Shown here: positions 16,475-24,900 of the stretch, piece by piece
How positions within the stretch are numbered: the first letter of the stretch is position 1
How the letters are laid out: each line of letters opens with the position of its first letter
DNA from: Promethearchaeota archaeon
Lineage (GTDB): Archaea; Asgardarchaeota; Lokiarchaeia; Sigynarchaeales; SOKP01
Assembly: GCA_019058515.1 (NCBI GenBank)
Contig: JAHPYY010000154.1
Span: 1-43,155 of the forward strand
DNA: 43,155 nt
Direction of reading: 5' to 3'
The notes under the pieces: model-generated
Database searches by the model: none
What the model saw: only the letters and a program-made list of their open reading frames with translations
What the model was told of the DNA's origin: nothing
Made by a program: the position numbers and the translations under genes

Positions 16475-17293
16475 TTAAATGATAAACTTTAGGTATTCTA
16501 TTGAATCTCTTGCAACATCTTCGAATGATGGATTCATTATAGTTTCAATCGAAGCGTATCCTTGATAACCTGCATGTTTAAATATTTCTAAAAATGTTTT
16601 AAAATCAAAATGACCAGTCCCAGGGGCTCGTCGAGTGGAATCTGCAAGATGTAAATGCTGTACTAGGTGTTTGATCTCTCTCAAGTAATCCCAAACAAAT
16701 CCGGGATCTTCTTCTAAATAAGTGTGATAGGTATCAATCATTAGCTTGAGGTAATCAGAATTGATTTTTTCCACTAATTTTACGACCTTAGAAATTGTAT
16801 TATAGGAGTCAATTTCAAATCGATTAATCGGCTCCACAACTAACATGGTGTTGTTATCCTCAGCTATTTTACTACATTTTTTAAGAGAGGAGGCAATATT
16901 TAATTTTTCTTTTTTCGGATTGCTGTCGTGAGAGTATCTTCCTCTAATTAACCCTATAATTACTTTCGAATTTGTTTCTCTAGCAAATTCGATGTACTTT
17001 TCAATTCGGTTAATCGCTTTTTCGCGCATTGATTCGTCAATATGCCCTAAGGAATACCCAAATCTAATGAAGGTTGATCCTGTCCCTAATGCGGGTATCT
17101 CTAAGTTAAATGAATCAAGGATTTCACAAATATCGTTAGTGTTAATCTTTTCAGGTTCTAATAAGCTTAATTCTACTCCATTATATCCTACCTGGTTAAG
17201 AAACTCACATAATTCAGAAAACTTGTTTAAAACTGTGTCGGTATCGTTTTTGGATTCTTCTAATCCAGCAACAATACTTAACTTGATAGGCAT
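16475..17293 (-). CDS. Xylose-isomerase-like TIM barrel epimerase (IolO-like)
   Basis: 272 residues, sugar phosphate isomerase/epimerase family. Metal-binding residues are visible as VVEPINRFE, LMIDTYHTYLEE, HLHLADSTRRAPGTGHFDF and SIETIMNP at the expected positions of the barrel. In the Thermotoga inositol pathway an epimerase of this family (IolO) converts 5-keto-L-gluconate to D-tagaturonate. Placement between iolM-like and the hydrolase gene supports that role. D-psicose/tagatose 3-epimerase activity is the alternative. It is convergent with iolM, 20 bases apart. Confidence 0.75.
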   Translation of the reverse strand: MPIKLSIVAGLEESKNDTDTVLNKFSELCEFLNQVGYNGVELSLLEPEKINTNDICEILDSFNLEIPALGTGSTFIRFGYSLGHIDESMREKAINRIEKYIEFARETNSKVIIGLIRGRYSHDSNPKKEKLNIASSLKKCSKIAEDNNTMLVVEPINRFEIDSYNTISKVVKLVEKINSDYLKLMIDTYHTYLEEDPGFVWDYLREIKHLVQHLHLADSTRRAPGTGHFDFKTFLEIFKHAGYQGYASIETIMNPSFEDVARDSIEYLKFII

Positions 17294-17411
17294 TGCATTT
17301 CAATTATTATCTAATAACAATATAAAATAAAAAAACGAATATTATTAAAAAACTTAACAGATAGGTTTACCTTACTATATTTAGGAATTATTATATGAGT
17401 TGAAGATAAAG

Positions 17412-18380
17412 ATGAGTAAATGGAATTTACCGCCTAAGGGTGGTCATATGGACTTACCAGACGGTATCTACCTACAAAATATGTCTATTTCTGAGATACG
17501 ACAACGACTTAAGACAAGTGATGTGATAATCATCCCCGTTGGATCTACAGAAAACCACGGTCCAGCCGCGTGTGTAGGTGAGGATACATTTCTTGTTACT
17601 AGGATGGCAGAATTAGTCGCTGAAAAAACCGGTTGTACCATTACTCAACCCACATGGTATGGGAGCCATCCCTATCACCATTTAGGCATGCCGGGGACAA
17701 TTGTTGTTCCTGAAGAAGTTTTTAAAGGATTATTAAGAGCCGTCATGGCAGGGTGTTGGAACATGGGTTTTCGAAAGATGATCTTACTAAACGGTCATGG
17801 TCATGAATATGTGATCCCATCAGCCATACACGAATTTGCAAAAAATTATCAGCTCCCCATGCTTGTGTGCAATGTAAACTGGTACCACGCTATCCCGGAT
17901 TTTTGTAAAGACATTGAGCACGGAGGTCCTTTTGAAACTCCCTTTATTCACGCTGATGAAGCTGAAACTTCGTTTTCTATGACTTTATTTCCAGAAATGG
18001 TCAAAAAAATTGAATCCTGCGAGGATAACGAAGTTGTTGGGTGGATGCCCGAAGGACATGTAGATAAAGCGGGAAATGTATACCAAAAACCAATTAGATG
18101 GTACGGTCAAGTGGGATTCGGACCGATCGAAGTTTCAGCTTATCCTGAAGGCCATGTTGGATGTCCTAGCAAAGGTTCCTTCGAAAAGGGTAAACCCGGA
18201 ATGGAAGCTTTCTTGGATTATCTAGAAAAATTAGTCAATGACATTTTAGAAACCTTTCCTCCTGGACAGCTTCCTCCTGTAGAAGGAATTACTCAAAGAG
18301 ATCCTTCTAAAATTGAACCTTACATAAAAGGACCGCTTAATGGGGGCAAAAGTATCTACGAATTAAGATATCCTCCCTAA
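17412..18380 (+). CDS. Creatininase-family amidohydrolase, candidate diketo-inositol hydrolase
   Basis: 322 residues from ATG 17412 (TTG 17400 would add 4). Creatininase-fold metal ligands are clear: GSTENHGP near residue 50, VGEDTFL, LLNGHGHE and HADEAETS. In the non-phosphorylating inositol pathway a hydrolase (IolN) opens diketo-inositol to 5-keto-L-gluconate. The dehydrogenases before it and the epimerase after it are both encoded next door, so this enzyme is the natural candidate. The family also includes creatininase and the FAPy deformylase ArfB, so the assignment rests on context. Confidence 0.75.
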   Translation: MSKWNLPPKGGHMDLPDGIYLQNMSISEIRQRLKTSDVIIIPVGSTENHGPAACVGEDTFLVTRMAELVAEKTGCTITQPTWYGSHPYHHLGMPGTIVVPEEVFKGLLRAVMAGCWNMGFRKMILLNGHGHEYVIPSAIHEFAKNYQLPMLVCNVNWYHAIPDFCKDIEHGGPFETPFIHADEAETSFSMTLFPEMVKKIESCEDNEVVGWMPEGHVDKAGNVYQKPIRWYGQVGFGPIEVSAYPEGHVGCPSKGSFEKGKPGMEAFLDYLEKLVNDILETFPPGQLPPVEGITQRDPSKIEPYIKGPLNGGKSIYELRYPP

Positions 18381-18411
18381 AATTAACTATTTTTTTAAAT
18401 TTATTTACCTA

Positions 18412-18903
18412 TTATTTCATACCAAACCAAGGACCGCCGTTCAATTCTTCAATAAAATACGACTTGTCCTCCTCAGCTTTGATATCTTCGCCAGCTTTTT
18501 TAGCTAAATCGAAATAGGTTTTAAAATCTTCGTTATTATCTGCTAATGCCGAAGCTCTTGCCATCGCTTCATACGCAAACGCTAAATCAAAATCTCCAAT
18601 TTTATTATCCTCAGTTAGTTTTAAACATATTTTCGCATGATGTAGAGCGGACTCTTTTCTTTCTAATAATGTGTATATGTGAGCGATTTGCCATTCTCCC
18701 CTTTGGAGATTTATCGCCGTTCCTTTTCCCTTTTCGACTAAAACACCCCAGTGAAAGCGAGACGCGTGAGCAGCGTGAATCATTTGTAAATCTTCTTCGT
18801 TTGTTCTCTCATCTTTGTCTATATAATCCCAAGCTTTGTTAAAACTTTCTTTTGCCATTTTTTCATGGCATTTGAAGGTAAATTCGTTATCATCTTCTGC
18901 CAT
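18412..18903 (-). CDS. Conserved alpha-helical TPR-like protein
   Basis: 163 residues from ATG 18903 (TTG 18912 would add 3). It is all helical with TPR-like pairs (WDYIDKDERTNEEDLQMIHA, EWQIAHIYTLLERKESALHH, DFDLAFAYEAMARASALADN). The HASRFHWGVLVEKG segment is typical of a widespread small family of unknown role in archaea and bacteria. No catalytic motif is visible. It is convergent with the creatininase-family gene, so it is probably expressed independently. Confidence 0.7.
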   Translation of the reverse strand: MAEDDNEFTFKCHEKMAKESFNKAWDYIDKDERTNEEDLQMIHAAHASRFHWGVLVEKGKGTAINLQRGEWQIAHIYTLLERKESALHHAKICLKLTEDNKIGDFDLAFAYEAMARASALADNNEDFKTYFDLAKKAGEDIKAEEDKSYFIEELNGGPWFGMK

Positions 18904-19032
18904 TTTAACCAACTTTTTAAAAAAAATTATTTATTAGATAAAGTAGGAGATTTCCACGTTTAAATTATTCATTAATAAAGTATAAGCGTTTAATAAAACA
19001 AGTAAATACAAAAAAAAGGGTTAAAATAATGT

Positions 19033-19548
19033 TTATAGTTTACTTCCGCAAAACTCACAATATGCAGCGTCTACGTGTTTAACGGCCGTCCCGCAGGAAG
19101 GACAATATTTCGCATCCGTTTTTGCGATTTCAAGAGTGGGAGGAACTCGGGCAGCTGGAGTTGGTTTTTGAATTGAAACATGTTCCATTTGACCAGTCGT
19201 GGGTGAGAAAGCTCCTCTTAGTTGACCTCGACCTTTCAAATCTAAGATAATTGCTCGAGCATCCTTTTCGGTAATACCTAACGATATTGCAATTTGTTCT
19301 ATAGTCGCATTAGGTTTTTGTTCAATTTCATATTGCACTGCGGTCCTTAGTTTTCCCCGATTAGCTATTCTGTATATCTGGTTTATTATAATACTAAGGC
19401 CTATGCCCAACCATATAAATCCTATCCAAAAAACTAAATTCCAAGGTGGGTTAAACAACCAGCTAAAACCCCACCATAAAAAGCCACCCGCGATAATTAA
19501 CGAGCAAATACTCACACCTTCGCTGTATTGATTTTTCTCGTACTTCAA
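19033..19548 (-). CDS. Membrane-anchored winged-helix / zinc-ribbon protein
   Basis: From TTG 19548 the protein has 171 residues. This start is preceded by AAGGTGAT 4-5 bases upstream, whereas ATG 19614 has no such site. Two membrane helices (about 9-30 and 36-58) are followed by a small winged helix (about 70-112, PNATIEQIAISLGITEKDAR) and a C-terminal zinc ribbon (CPSC...CEFC at 149/152/164/167). The soluble part should be cytoplasmic. A membrane-tethered regulator or adaptor is inferred. Nearby roadblock genes suggest a signalling neighbourhood. Confidence 0.75.
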   Translation of the reverse strand: MKYEKNQYSEGVSICSLIIAGGFLWWGFSWLFNPPWNLVFWIGFIWLGIGLSIIINQIYRIANRGKLRTAVQYEIEQKPNATIEQIAISLGITEKDARAIILDLKGRGQLRGAFSPTTGQMEHVSIQKPTPAARVPPTLEIAKTDAKYCPSCGTAVKHVDAAYCEFCGSKL

Positions 19549-19700
19549 TAAAATCACCTTATTAGATCTATCGAGAAATAGTAGGGGATAATATAAATAA
19601 TTATATGGGTCCATTTATTATACAATGAACTTCCTCGAACTAGAATTGCTTTTTGTTTTTGTAAGATAAGGGAACCTTATCAAAATTTTCGTAGTAATAG

Positions 19701-20048
19701 CTATTTAATGCAATTATTTACCGTTTTAAAAATTTCGGCGATCTCAATTTGGTCTTCCATCAAAAGTATGATTATTTTTTGAAGAACTTTAATTGACATA
19801 ATATAAAAGTTATCCGAATGACTAATATTAAAATCTGGTTCGTGAATACCTATTGAATCGGTAATTTCCTCAGCAGTTTCATATATTTGAGAAACATTTA
19901 AACTGATGAGAGATTTATTAAACTCCTCTTCGTTAATGTAAGATTTTTCTACCACACCGTTTTCAGTAGCAATAATAATGAAGTAGATTCCCGACTCAAA
20001 TTTTTCTATCAAACTCTTAACTACCAGATCGAGATCTAAAGAAACCAT
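19701..20048 (-). CDS. Roadblock/LC7-like small protein
   Basis: 115 residues with the alpha/beta order of roadblock/LC7 (profilin-like) domains: an N-terminal helix (LDLVVKSLIEKF), a strand (GIYFIIIATENGVVEKSYI), a long helix, and strands FNISHSDNFYIMSIKVLQKI. No glycine-rich or catalytic motifs. In archaea such proteins are thought to act as partners of small GTPases of the MglA/Ras type. The gene is divergent from the zinc/roadblock fusion at 20295, about 246 bases away, a gap with only promoter-like A/T sequence. Confidence 0.6.
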   Translation of the reverse strand: MVSLDLDLVVKSLIEKFESGIYFIIIATENGVVEKSYINEEEFNKSLISLNVSQIYETAEEITDSIGIHEPDFNISHSDNFYIMSIKVLQKIIILLMEDQIEIAEIFKTVNNCIK

Positions 20049-20294
20049 AATTAAATTAAATATAAATTTTCATTATAAATATTTTAGGGAAAGAGTAAAT
20101 ATTTCGGGTTGTTCGATATGGACATGTCATAGCAAGCATTAAGAAAAGGGGACATCTGAATAAATTTCTTCTTTTTAATCTATAAACGCGCAAATAATTA
20201 AATATAATTTGTTTTGTTAATATAGTAAGTTGAGATCAAAAAAAAACCACTTTTAAACAAAGACAAAAAATAATTTTCCGTCATTGAGAATCTC

Positions 20295-20912
20295 ATGTCG
20301 CAAACTAATAGTAATGAAGTTGCTTATAAAATGGTTGTAATGAAATGTCCTAAATGCCAGTCTAGTAAAACTGTACAAATTCCAACAAAGATCATCAATC
20401 AAAGCAAACAATTAACTACCGTTTCAATCCCCGGTCAATTAGTATGCGAACACACTTTTCAGGCGTTCGTTGATAAGAACTTCAAGGTACGAGGATACCA
20501 AAATGTAGTTTTTGAACTCGCTCGTATGGAATTCTTAGAAGAAGAGGAAGAAGAAAAACTTAATATTCCTTCATTCAACGAAATTGTAGGATTGTTAAGA
20601 CAATCATTTAGCGAAACTGAAGTTTTAGGAACTGCTATCCTTTCAGAAGATGGAAATGTGCTTTACTCCTCTTTACCTCAGGACGCTATCTCAAGTACTA
20701 TGAAGGAATTTGAAGTTAGAAACGAGAAGAAATTGGTTCCAGTTAAAAAAATGTTTCTAGAATTTGATAACAACGAAAAGATATGCTCCGAGTTCATAGT
20801 GTACAACGATATCAAATTTGCCATAGTTGTGATGTTTTCCAGCGATGTTCGATTAGGTTTAGGCAACTTGATGCTAAGAGAACTCACTTCGAAGATCGAA
20901 GCGTTGCTTTAA
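20295..20912 (+). CDS. Zinc-finger domain fused to roadblock/LC7-like domain
   Basis: 205 residues. The N-terminal domain (about 10-75) has CPKC, then CEH, then TFQAFVDKNFKVRGYQ. It is a paralogue of the domain at 11329-12090 (14 identical residues in a row, QAFVDKNFKVRGYQ). An acidic linker (EEEEEEK) leads to a roadblock/LC7-like domain (about 95-205, EVLGTAILSEDGNVLYSS and FIVYNDIKFAIVVMFSSD). The architecture suggests an adaptor that links a zinc-binding module to a GTPase-regulator fold. The start looks leaderless. Confidence 0.75.
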   Translation: MSQTNSNEVAYKMVVMKCPKCQSSKTVQIPTKIINQSKQLTTVSIPGQLVCEHTFQAFVDKNFKVRGYQNVVFELARMEFLEEEEEEKLNIPSFNEIVGLLRQSFSETEVLGTAILSEDGNVLYSSLPQDAISSTMKEFEVRNEKKLVPVKKMFLEFDNNEKICSEFIVYNDIKFAIVVMFSSDVRLGLGNLMLRELTSKIEALL

Positions 20913-21187
20913 CATGTTTTAACTTTAAATCTTTTATTTGTATAAATATCTTTTTAACTAAAATCTTAAAAGATATCCTTTTAAACTTTTGCCTAGTTCT
21001 CTAAAAGTTTAAATTACATTACTGTTATTATTACAAATAAGCAAAATTTAATACAATTTAGAGTTTAATGTCTCAGAGCAACGACATAATTTCGCTTTAT
21101 TGTATTATTAGCAATAGATTTTAAAAACAAAAGACTACAACTTCTCATTTTTATTAAACTAAAATAATTCGAAAAATGTGAAAAATT

Positions 21188-21436
21188 ATGGATGAATTAG
21201 AAATAAAATTATTAGATTTTGTATCTTATTTTAAGAAAAATTATCGAGTGTCAGATAAATCAGAAGTTAATAAAATTCTTAATTCGAAAAAGTATGCTGA
21301 GTTTATAGACATGGTTTATGGCTACTTTAATTCCAAATTAGTGAGAGAGGAAGCGGAACAAGTACGACTTCACCTAGAGTGTTATCAAGATGCCGATAAA
21401 ACCATCGAACAATTCTGGTCAATGTTGTCTGGCTAA
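21188..21436 (+). CDS. Small helical hypothetical protein
   Basis: 82 residues, mostly helical and charged (VSYFKKNYRVSDKSEVNKIL, KLVREEAEQVRLHLECYQDA). A weak ribosome-binding site (GTGA) lies 7 bases upstream. No family recognised. Codon use fits its neighbours and the open frame begins and ends cleanly, so it is probably real. The 275-base gap before it contains only A/T-rich sequence with promoter-like boxes. Confidence 0.55.
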   Translation: MDELEIKLLDFVSYFKKNYRVSDKSEVNKILNSKKYAEFIDMVYGYFNSKLVREEAEQVRLHLECYQDADKTIEQFWSMLSG

Positions 21437-21583
21437 AAGTTAGGTGATTCGCTTAATAATCGAGTAAGACTTGGTTCTAATCCATAGTTATTTGGAAGAA
21501 CATTTATCCTTTTAGGAAATATAAATTGTGCTTTGGCTAAATACAGTTATTTTTAGGTTTATTCTAACAAAAAGAAGAATTAA

Positions 21584-21713
21584 TGGGCCTGGCAGGATTC
21601 GAACCTGCGATTTTGGGCGAATATACGTCAATCCGTATCCCAGTCCGAAGCCGGGCACCCTCTCTGGTAATTAATCACATCGAAAAATTACATCCAGACT
21701 AGATTACAGGCCC
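21584..21713 (-). tRNA. tRNA-Arg (anticodon TCG) with non-canonical introns
   Basis: Acceptor strands GGGCCTG (21707-21713) and CAGGCCC (21585-21591) pair fully, with discriminator A and no encoded CCA. The T-arm is GCAGG-TTCGAAT-CCTGC. The anticodon arm CCCGG-CTTCGGA-CTGGG gives anticodon TCG. The gene is 130 bases, about 55 longer than a tRNA. Extra sequence sits between D-arm and anticodon stem (a hairpin GTAATT...AATTAC) and between anticodon stem and variable loop (a hairpin ATACG...CGTAT). GGGTG and CGCCC in the extra pieces flank and extend the anticodon stem. Exact splice points cannot be fixed by eye. It fills most of the 502-base gap between genes. Confidence 0.8.
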
Positions 21714-21938
21714 TTGGATTCAGATTTCCTATCTACTTCAATATTTCACTACATATATGGAGGATGTATCTTAGAAAACCCTAGCAATTATGGAACCGAA
21801 TTAACTATTGCTATTATATTTAAGAAACACCTCGTTAATAATTGTTCGTGATGTATAGCTAAAAAAACTTATTATGTCAAAAAGAAGTATAGCGAATAAT
21901 AGGAATGGTATTAATTTTTTGTACTCACTTTATGGCTG

Positions 21939-22373
21939 TTACCTGCAATTTTCTGTGTATTCGCAAACTAATTGAACGCAGTTTTTAATACTGTACAAGT
22001 GAAGGAGATTACCTCTCATAAGCACTAAACCTTTCATATATGCCTCAATTCCAGTCAATTTTTTCTTCGCAATTTGTAGCATCGTACTTTTGGTTAAACT
22101 TAGTTCAATTAATGGATTTTTGTATATACCTAGTTGGTATTTAAGTTCACCCTCGTGTATTTTAACCCAAAAATTAAATTCATCATCCCGAACTTTAATT
22201 TGGCAGACTCCATTATAAATGTTAAAATGTTCTTTCAATTCCTCTGCAGATTCTAACAAGAACGCAAGCTTTTTCAGTATTTCTGAGATATTCGTTTTGT
22301 AGGAGTCTTCAGTCCATTTCAGGTTTGAGAAAATGTACTTTTCAGTATCTAACTTAGATCTGGCGCGAATCAT
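21939..22373 (-). CDS. SCP2-like domain protein
   Basis: 144 residues. The C-terminal two thirds follow the SCP2 sterol-carrier fold: a strand set (GVCQIKVRDDEFNFWVKIHE), the short helix (ELSLTKSTMLQIAKKKLTGI) and EAYMKGLVLMRGNL, the usual xxAfxxGkixixGd region. Such single-domain proteins bind lipids or other hydrophobic ligands. A second one is encoded at 27300. The ATG at 22373 is preceded by TAGACGATT with no clear ribosome-binding site. Confidence 0.7.
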   Translation of the reverse strand: MIRARSKLDTEKYIFSNLKWTEDSYKTNISEILKKLAFLLESAEELKEHFNIYNGVCQIKVRDDEFNFWVKIHEGELKYQLGIYKNPLIELSLTKSTMLQIAKKKLTGIEAYMKGLVLMRGNLLHLYSIKNCVQLVCEYTENCR

Positions 22374-22585
22374 AATCGTCTAGTAATAATCCTTTATACC
22401 TAACTAATACCTATTAATAAAATGACATTAATCATATATATTTTTTTCACTTTCATCGATAATTAACCATATAATAGTTCGTAACAATTGATATTGCAGA
22501 ATCTAAACTAAGAATACGAAATATTATTAAAGTTTAGAGTATTTCTATGGATAGGATAAACACCCTTGTATTTAAAATAACAAAT

Positions 22586-22755
22586 GCCCACATTTTAAAA
22601 CAGATTCCCTGTTTTGAGTGTGAAAGTGTAGCCCGGTCTACGGATGAAACAAGGTGTTTATCCGGTCGAAAGCATTCGGGACTGTCACTCCTGCGACGCG
22701 GGTTCAAATGCGGTTGAACGATCTCCAACCGAGGAAAATCCCGCTGTGGGCGCCA
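22586..22755 (+). tRNA. tRNA-Asp (anticodon GTC) interrupted by three introns
   Basis: Acceptor strands GCCCACA (22586-22592) and TGTGGGC (22745-22751) pair fully, with discriminator G and an encoded CCA (22753-22755). The anticodon arm is CGGGA-CTGTCAC-TCCTG (22677-22693), giving GTC. The T-stem strands are GCGGG (22698-22702) and CCCGC (22740-22744), around loop TTCAAAT. Three insertions are visible: about 30 bases after the acceptor strand (hairpin AAAACAG/CTGTTTT), about 29 in the D-loop (22639-22667, bordered by repeated CCGGTC) and about 30 at the end of the T-loop (22710-22739, hairpin CGGTTG/CAACCG, bordered by repeated AAAT). The gene is 170 bases in all. Confidence 0.85.
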
Positions 22756-22802
22756 CTTCCTTACATTAAACTAAATTGTTACCCTATCCTTCATGAGCAC
22801 AC

Positions 22803-24044
22803 TTAAACTTCCATTAATCTAAGTTTAGGGAGGAGGATTAGCAAGAATACACTGATAGCAATTAATATAAGGGAAAGGGTAAGATAAGCCCCAAAAAGAG
22901 TAATTTCCGCTAAAAATCCTACGAAAAGAGGCGTAATAAAAAACATAGATCCTAATATACTCTCAGAAATCGCACTATATCTATTCGTTTGTTTTTGTAC
23001 ATTCAAGATTATGAAAAATCTTACTCCTATTGCGTATATTGCTCCTGAAAAAAAACCAATGAAGATGAACATTAATATGAAAACTTTATATTCGCTGTAA
23101 ATCCCTATCAATAGGATTGTCAAACTCACTATTGGCAAAGATATTGAGATTACGATTTTGTGAATTCTCATTGAAAAATTGTTAATAGTACTTGCAACTA
23201 ATGTTTGTGCAATGAGTGAGACGAAAGTTAAAAAATATACGCTATAGGCCTCATAACCGAGGATTTCAGATTTAATTGGATAAATTAAATTAATGCCCCC
23301 TTTAGCTATGCCAAAACTAACAACGCAGATAGCAGGTATAATCAGAGGAATCTTGAATTTTATCAGATGATTGTCGAGAGGTTTCAATTTCTCTCTTAAG
23401 CTTATATACTCCGGCTCTTTTGGTTCGACCGCCGGGGCAGATGGAACGGGAATGGCTAAAATTGAGCGAGATTGGCTGTTCGCCTTGGGTTCTTCAAAAA
23501 ATATTATAACAATCGCAGCTAATATCGCAAATGAAATAGGACCAAGGTAAAAAATCAACTGAATTTCGAACACAAAAAAAAGTATTACTACTCCGGTAAT
23601 ATACCCTAAAAGCACCCCCGAATTCCAGGCTAAATTATATCTTCCCATATATTTTCCCTGATCTTCACTTGGAGTATTAGAAATACTCGTTAATAAGTTA
23701 GGCCAAATAAAACCTAGAAAGACGCCTTCTATAATTCTCTCGAGCCAAAAAAACAGCGGTTCTAGCGAAATGTAAAACATAACCTGGGCAAAAAATATAC
23801 CAAGACTTCCGATTATCAAGCTATTTCTCTGCCCTATCTTTTTGCAAAGTTTGTTTAAAAGTAAGGGAGAAAATAGATAAGATAATGCCATACCAGTGAC
23901 AACAAATCCAATAATAGCAATCTCTAATCCCTGTTGATAGAAATAAAGAGGAATTGCTAAGGAAATGAGACTACTATTCAATGGTTGTATAATGGATACA
24001 ACTACAACGGGCCAAAAACGCCATTTCTTCGGTTGCGAAGACAT
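22803..24044 (-). CDS. MFS transporter, drug/unknown substrate
   Basis: 413 residues with about 12 membrane helices in two bundles, joined by a cytoplasmic loop near residues 190-220 (PAVEPKEPEYISLREK). Typical major-facilitator turns are visible (GQRNSLIIG, NTPSEDQGKYMGRYN). The substrate is not predictable. The start ATG 24044 has no ribosome-binding site, consistent with leaderless translation. Confidence 0.8.
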   Translation of the reverse strand: MSSQPKKWRFWPVVVVSIIQPLNSSLISLAIPLYFYQQGLEIAIIGFVVTGMALSYLFSPLLLNKLCKKIGQRNSLIIGSLGIFFAQVMFYISLEPLFFWLERIIEGVFLGFIWPNLLTSISNTPSEDQGKYMGRYNLAWNSGVLLGYITGVVILFFVFEIQLIFYLGPISFAILAAIVIIFFEEPKANSQSRSILAIPVPSAPAVEPKEPEYISLREKLKPLDNHLIKFKIPLIIPAICVVSFGIAKGGINLIYPIKSEILGYEAYSVYFLTFVSLIAQTLVASTINNFSMRIHKIVISISLPIVSLTILLIGIYSEYKVFILMFIFIGFFSGAIYAIGVRFFIILNVQKQTNRYSAISESILGSMFFITPLFVGFLAEITLFGAYLTLSLILIAISVFLLILLPKLRLMEV

Positions 24045-24251
24045 GTTGATTTTTTAATTTCTCATTTTTATTATGAACAGAAAAATGGTTAATCCATGAT
24101 AAGAGTTCCTATTACTAAATCCTCTTATTTGTCACAAGATTTTTCAGAATTGTCGAATTTTGCTTAACTTTTTGCAAATAGGAATATCTTTATAAATTCA
24201 AAATTCAATCTAAAATTACATTACTCAAAAATTATTTACTGAGGATCTAAT

Positions 24252-24854
24252 ATGGGATTAGGGACAGTTAAAGTTAATAATAAGAAATTCAAGGTGACAG
24301 AATTTTACGAGCATAACCAGTTAACAATAGAAGATATATCCTTAAAAAAGATTTCTGAAATAAAAGGGTTGGATAAAGTTAAAAATGTAACCTCTTTGTC
24401 GCTTTCAAATAATTAGATAACAGACGTCAAAGGAATAGAGAATTTAACTAATCTTCAACTACTATTTCTCAATAACAACCAATTATCCAATTTAAAGGGA
24501 CTTGACTCTTTGAAAAATTTAGATCGAATTTTCTTAAACGGCAATAACATCTCAGAAATTACCGATCTGGATAAATTGACCAATTTACAATGGTTAGAAC
24601 TCAATAAAACTCAAATTAATGAAATTAAAGGATTAAGTTCTTTAGAAAATCTGGAAACTCTATATTTAGATACTAGTAAAATTAAGGAATTAAAAGGATT
24701 AGAACGCCTTGATAAATTGAAAAAGTTAAAACTGCTATTTCTTGGGCTGAATCCTATAAATGAAGAGGAAAAGCATTTCGCTAAAGATGTAATGGGAGAA
24801 GAGAGCATGAAAGATTTGATAAACTCGTACAGAGAATGGCTGAAAACATACTGA
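24252..24854 (+). pseudogene. Leucine-rich-repeat protein with in-frame TAG
   Basis: From ATG 24252 the frame has 200 codons with one internal TAG at 24414-24416 (codon 55). Both sides are LRR units of about 22 residues of the SDS22/internalin type (LTNLQLLFLNNNQLSNLKGL, LTNLQWLELNKTQINEIKGL), ending in a cap (EEEKHFAKDVMGEE). The stop replaces the usual Asn-Gln position of one repeat (SLSNN-stop-ITDVKGI), as expected from CAG to TAG. The frame is otherwise intact. It is either a recent pseudogene or a read-through gene. Confidence 0.75.
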
Positions 24855-24900
24855 AAAAACAAGAACTCGACTATAATTTCTTCAAAATTTATTATTTTTT

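Noticed and set aside
22534..22728. Minus-strand 64-codon frame
   Set aside because: It overlaps the intron-containing tRNA-Asp gene and has no coding character.
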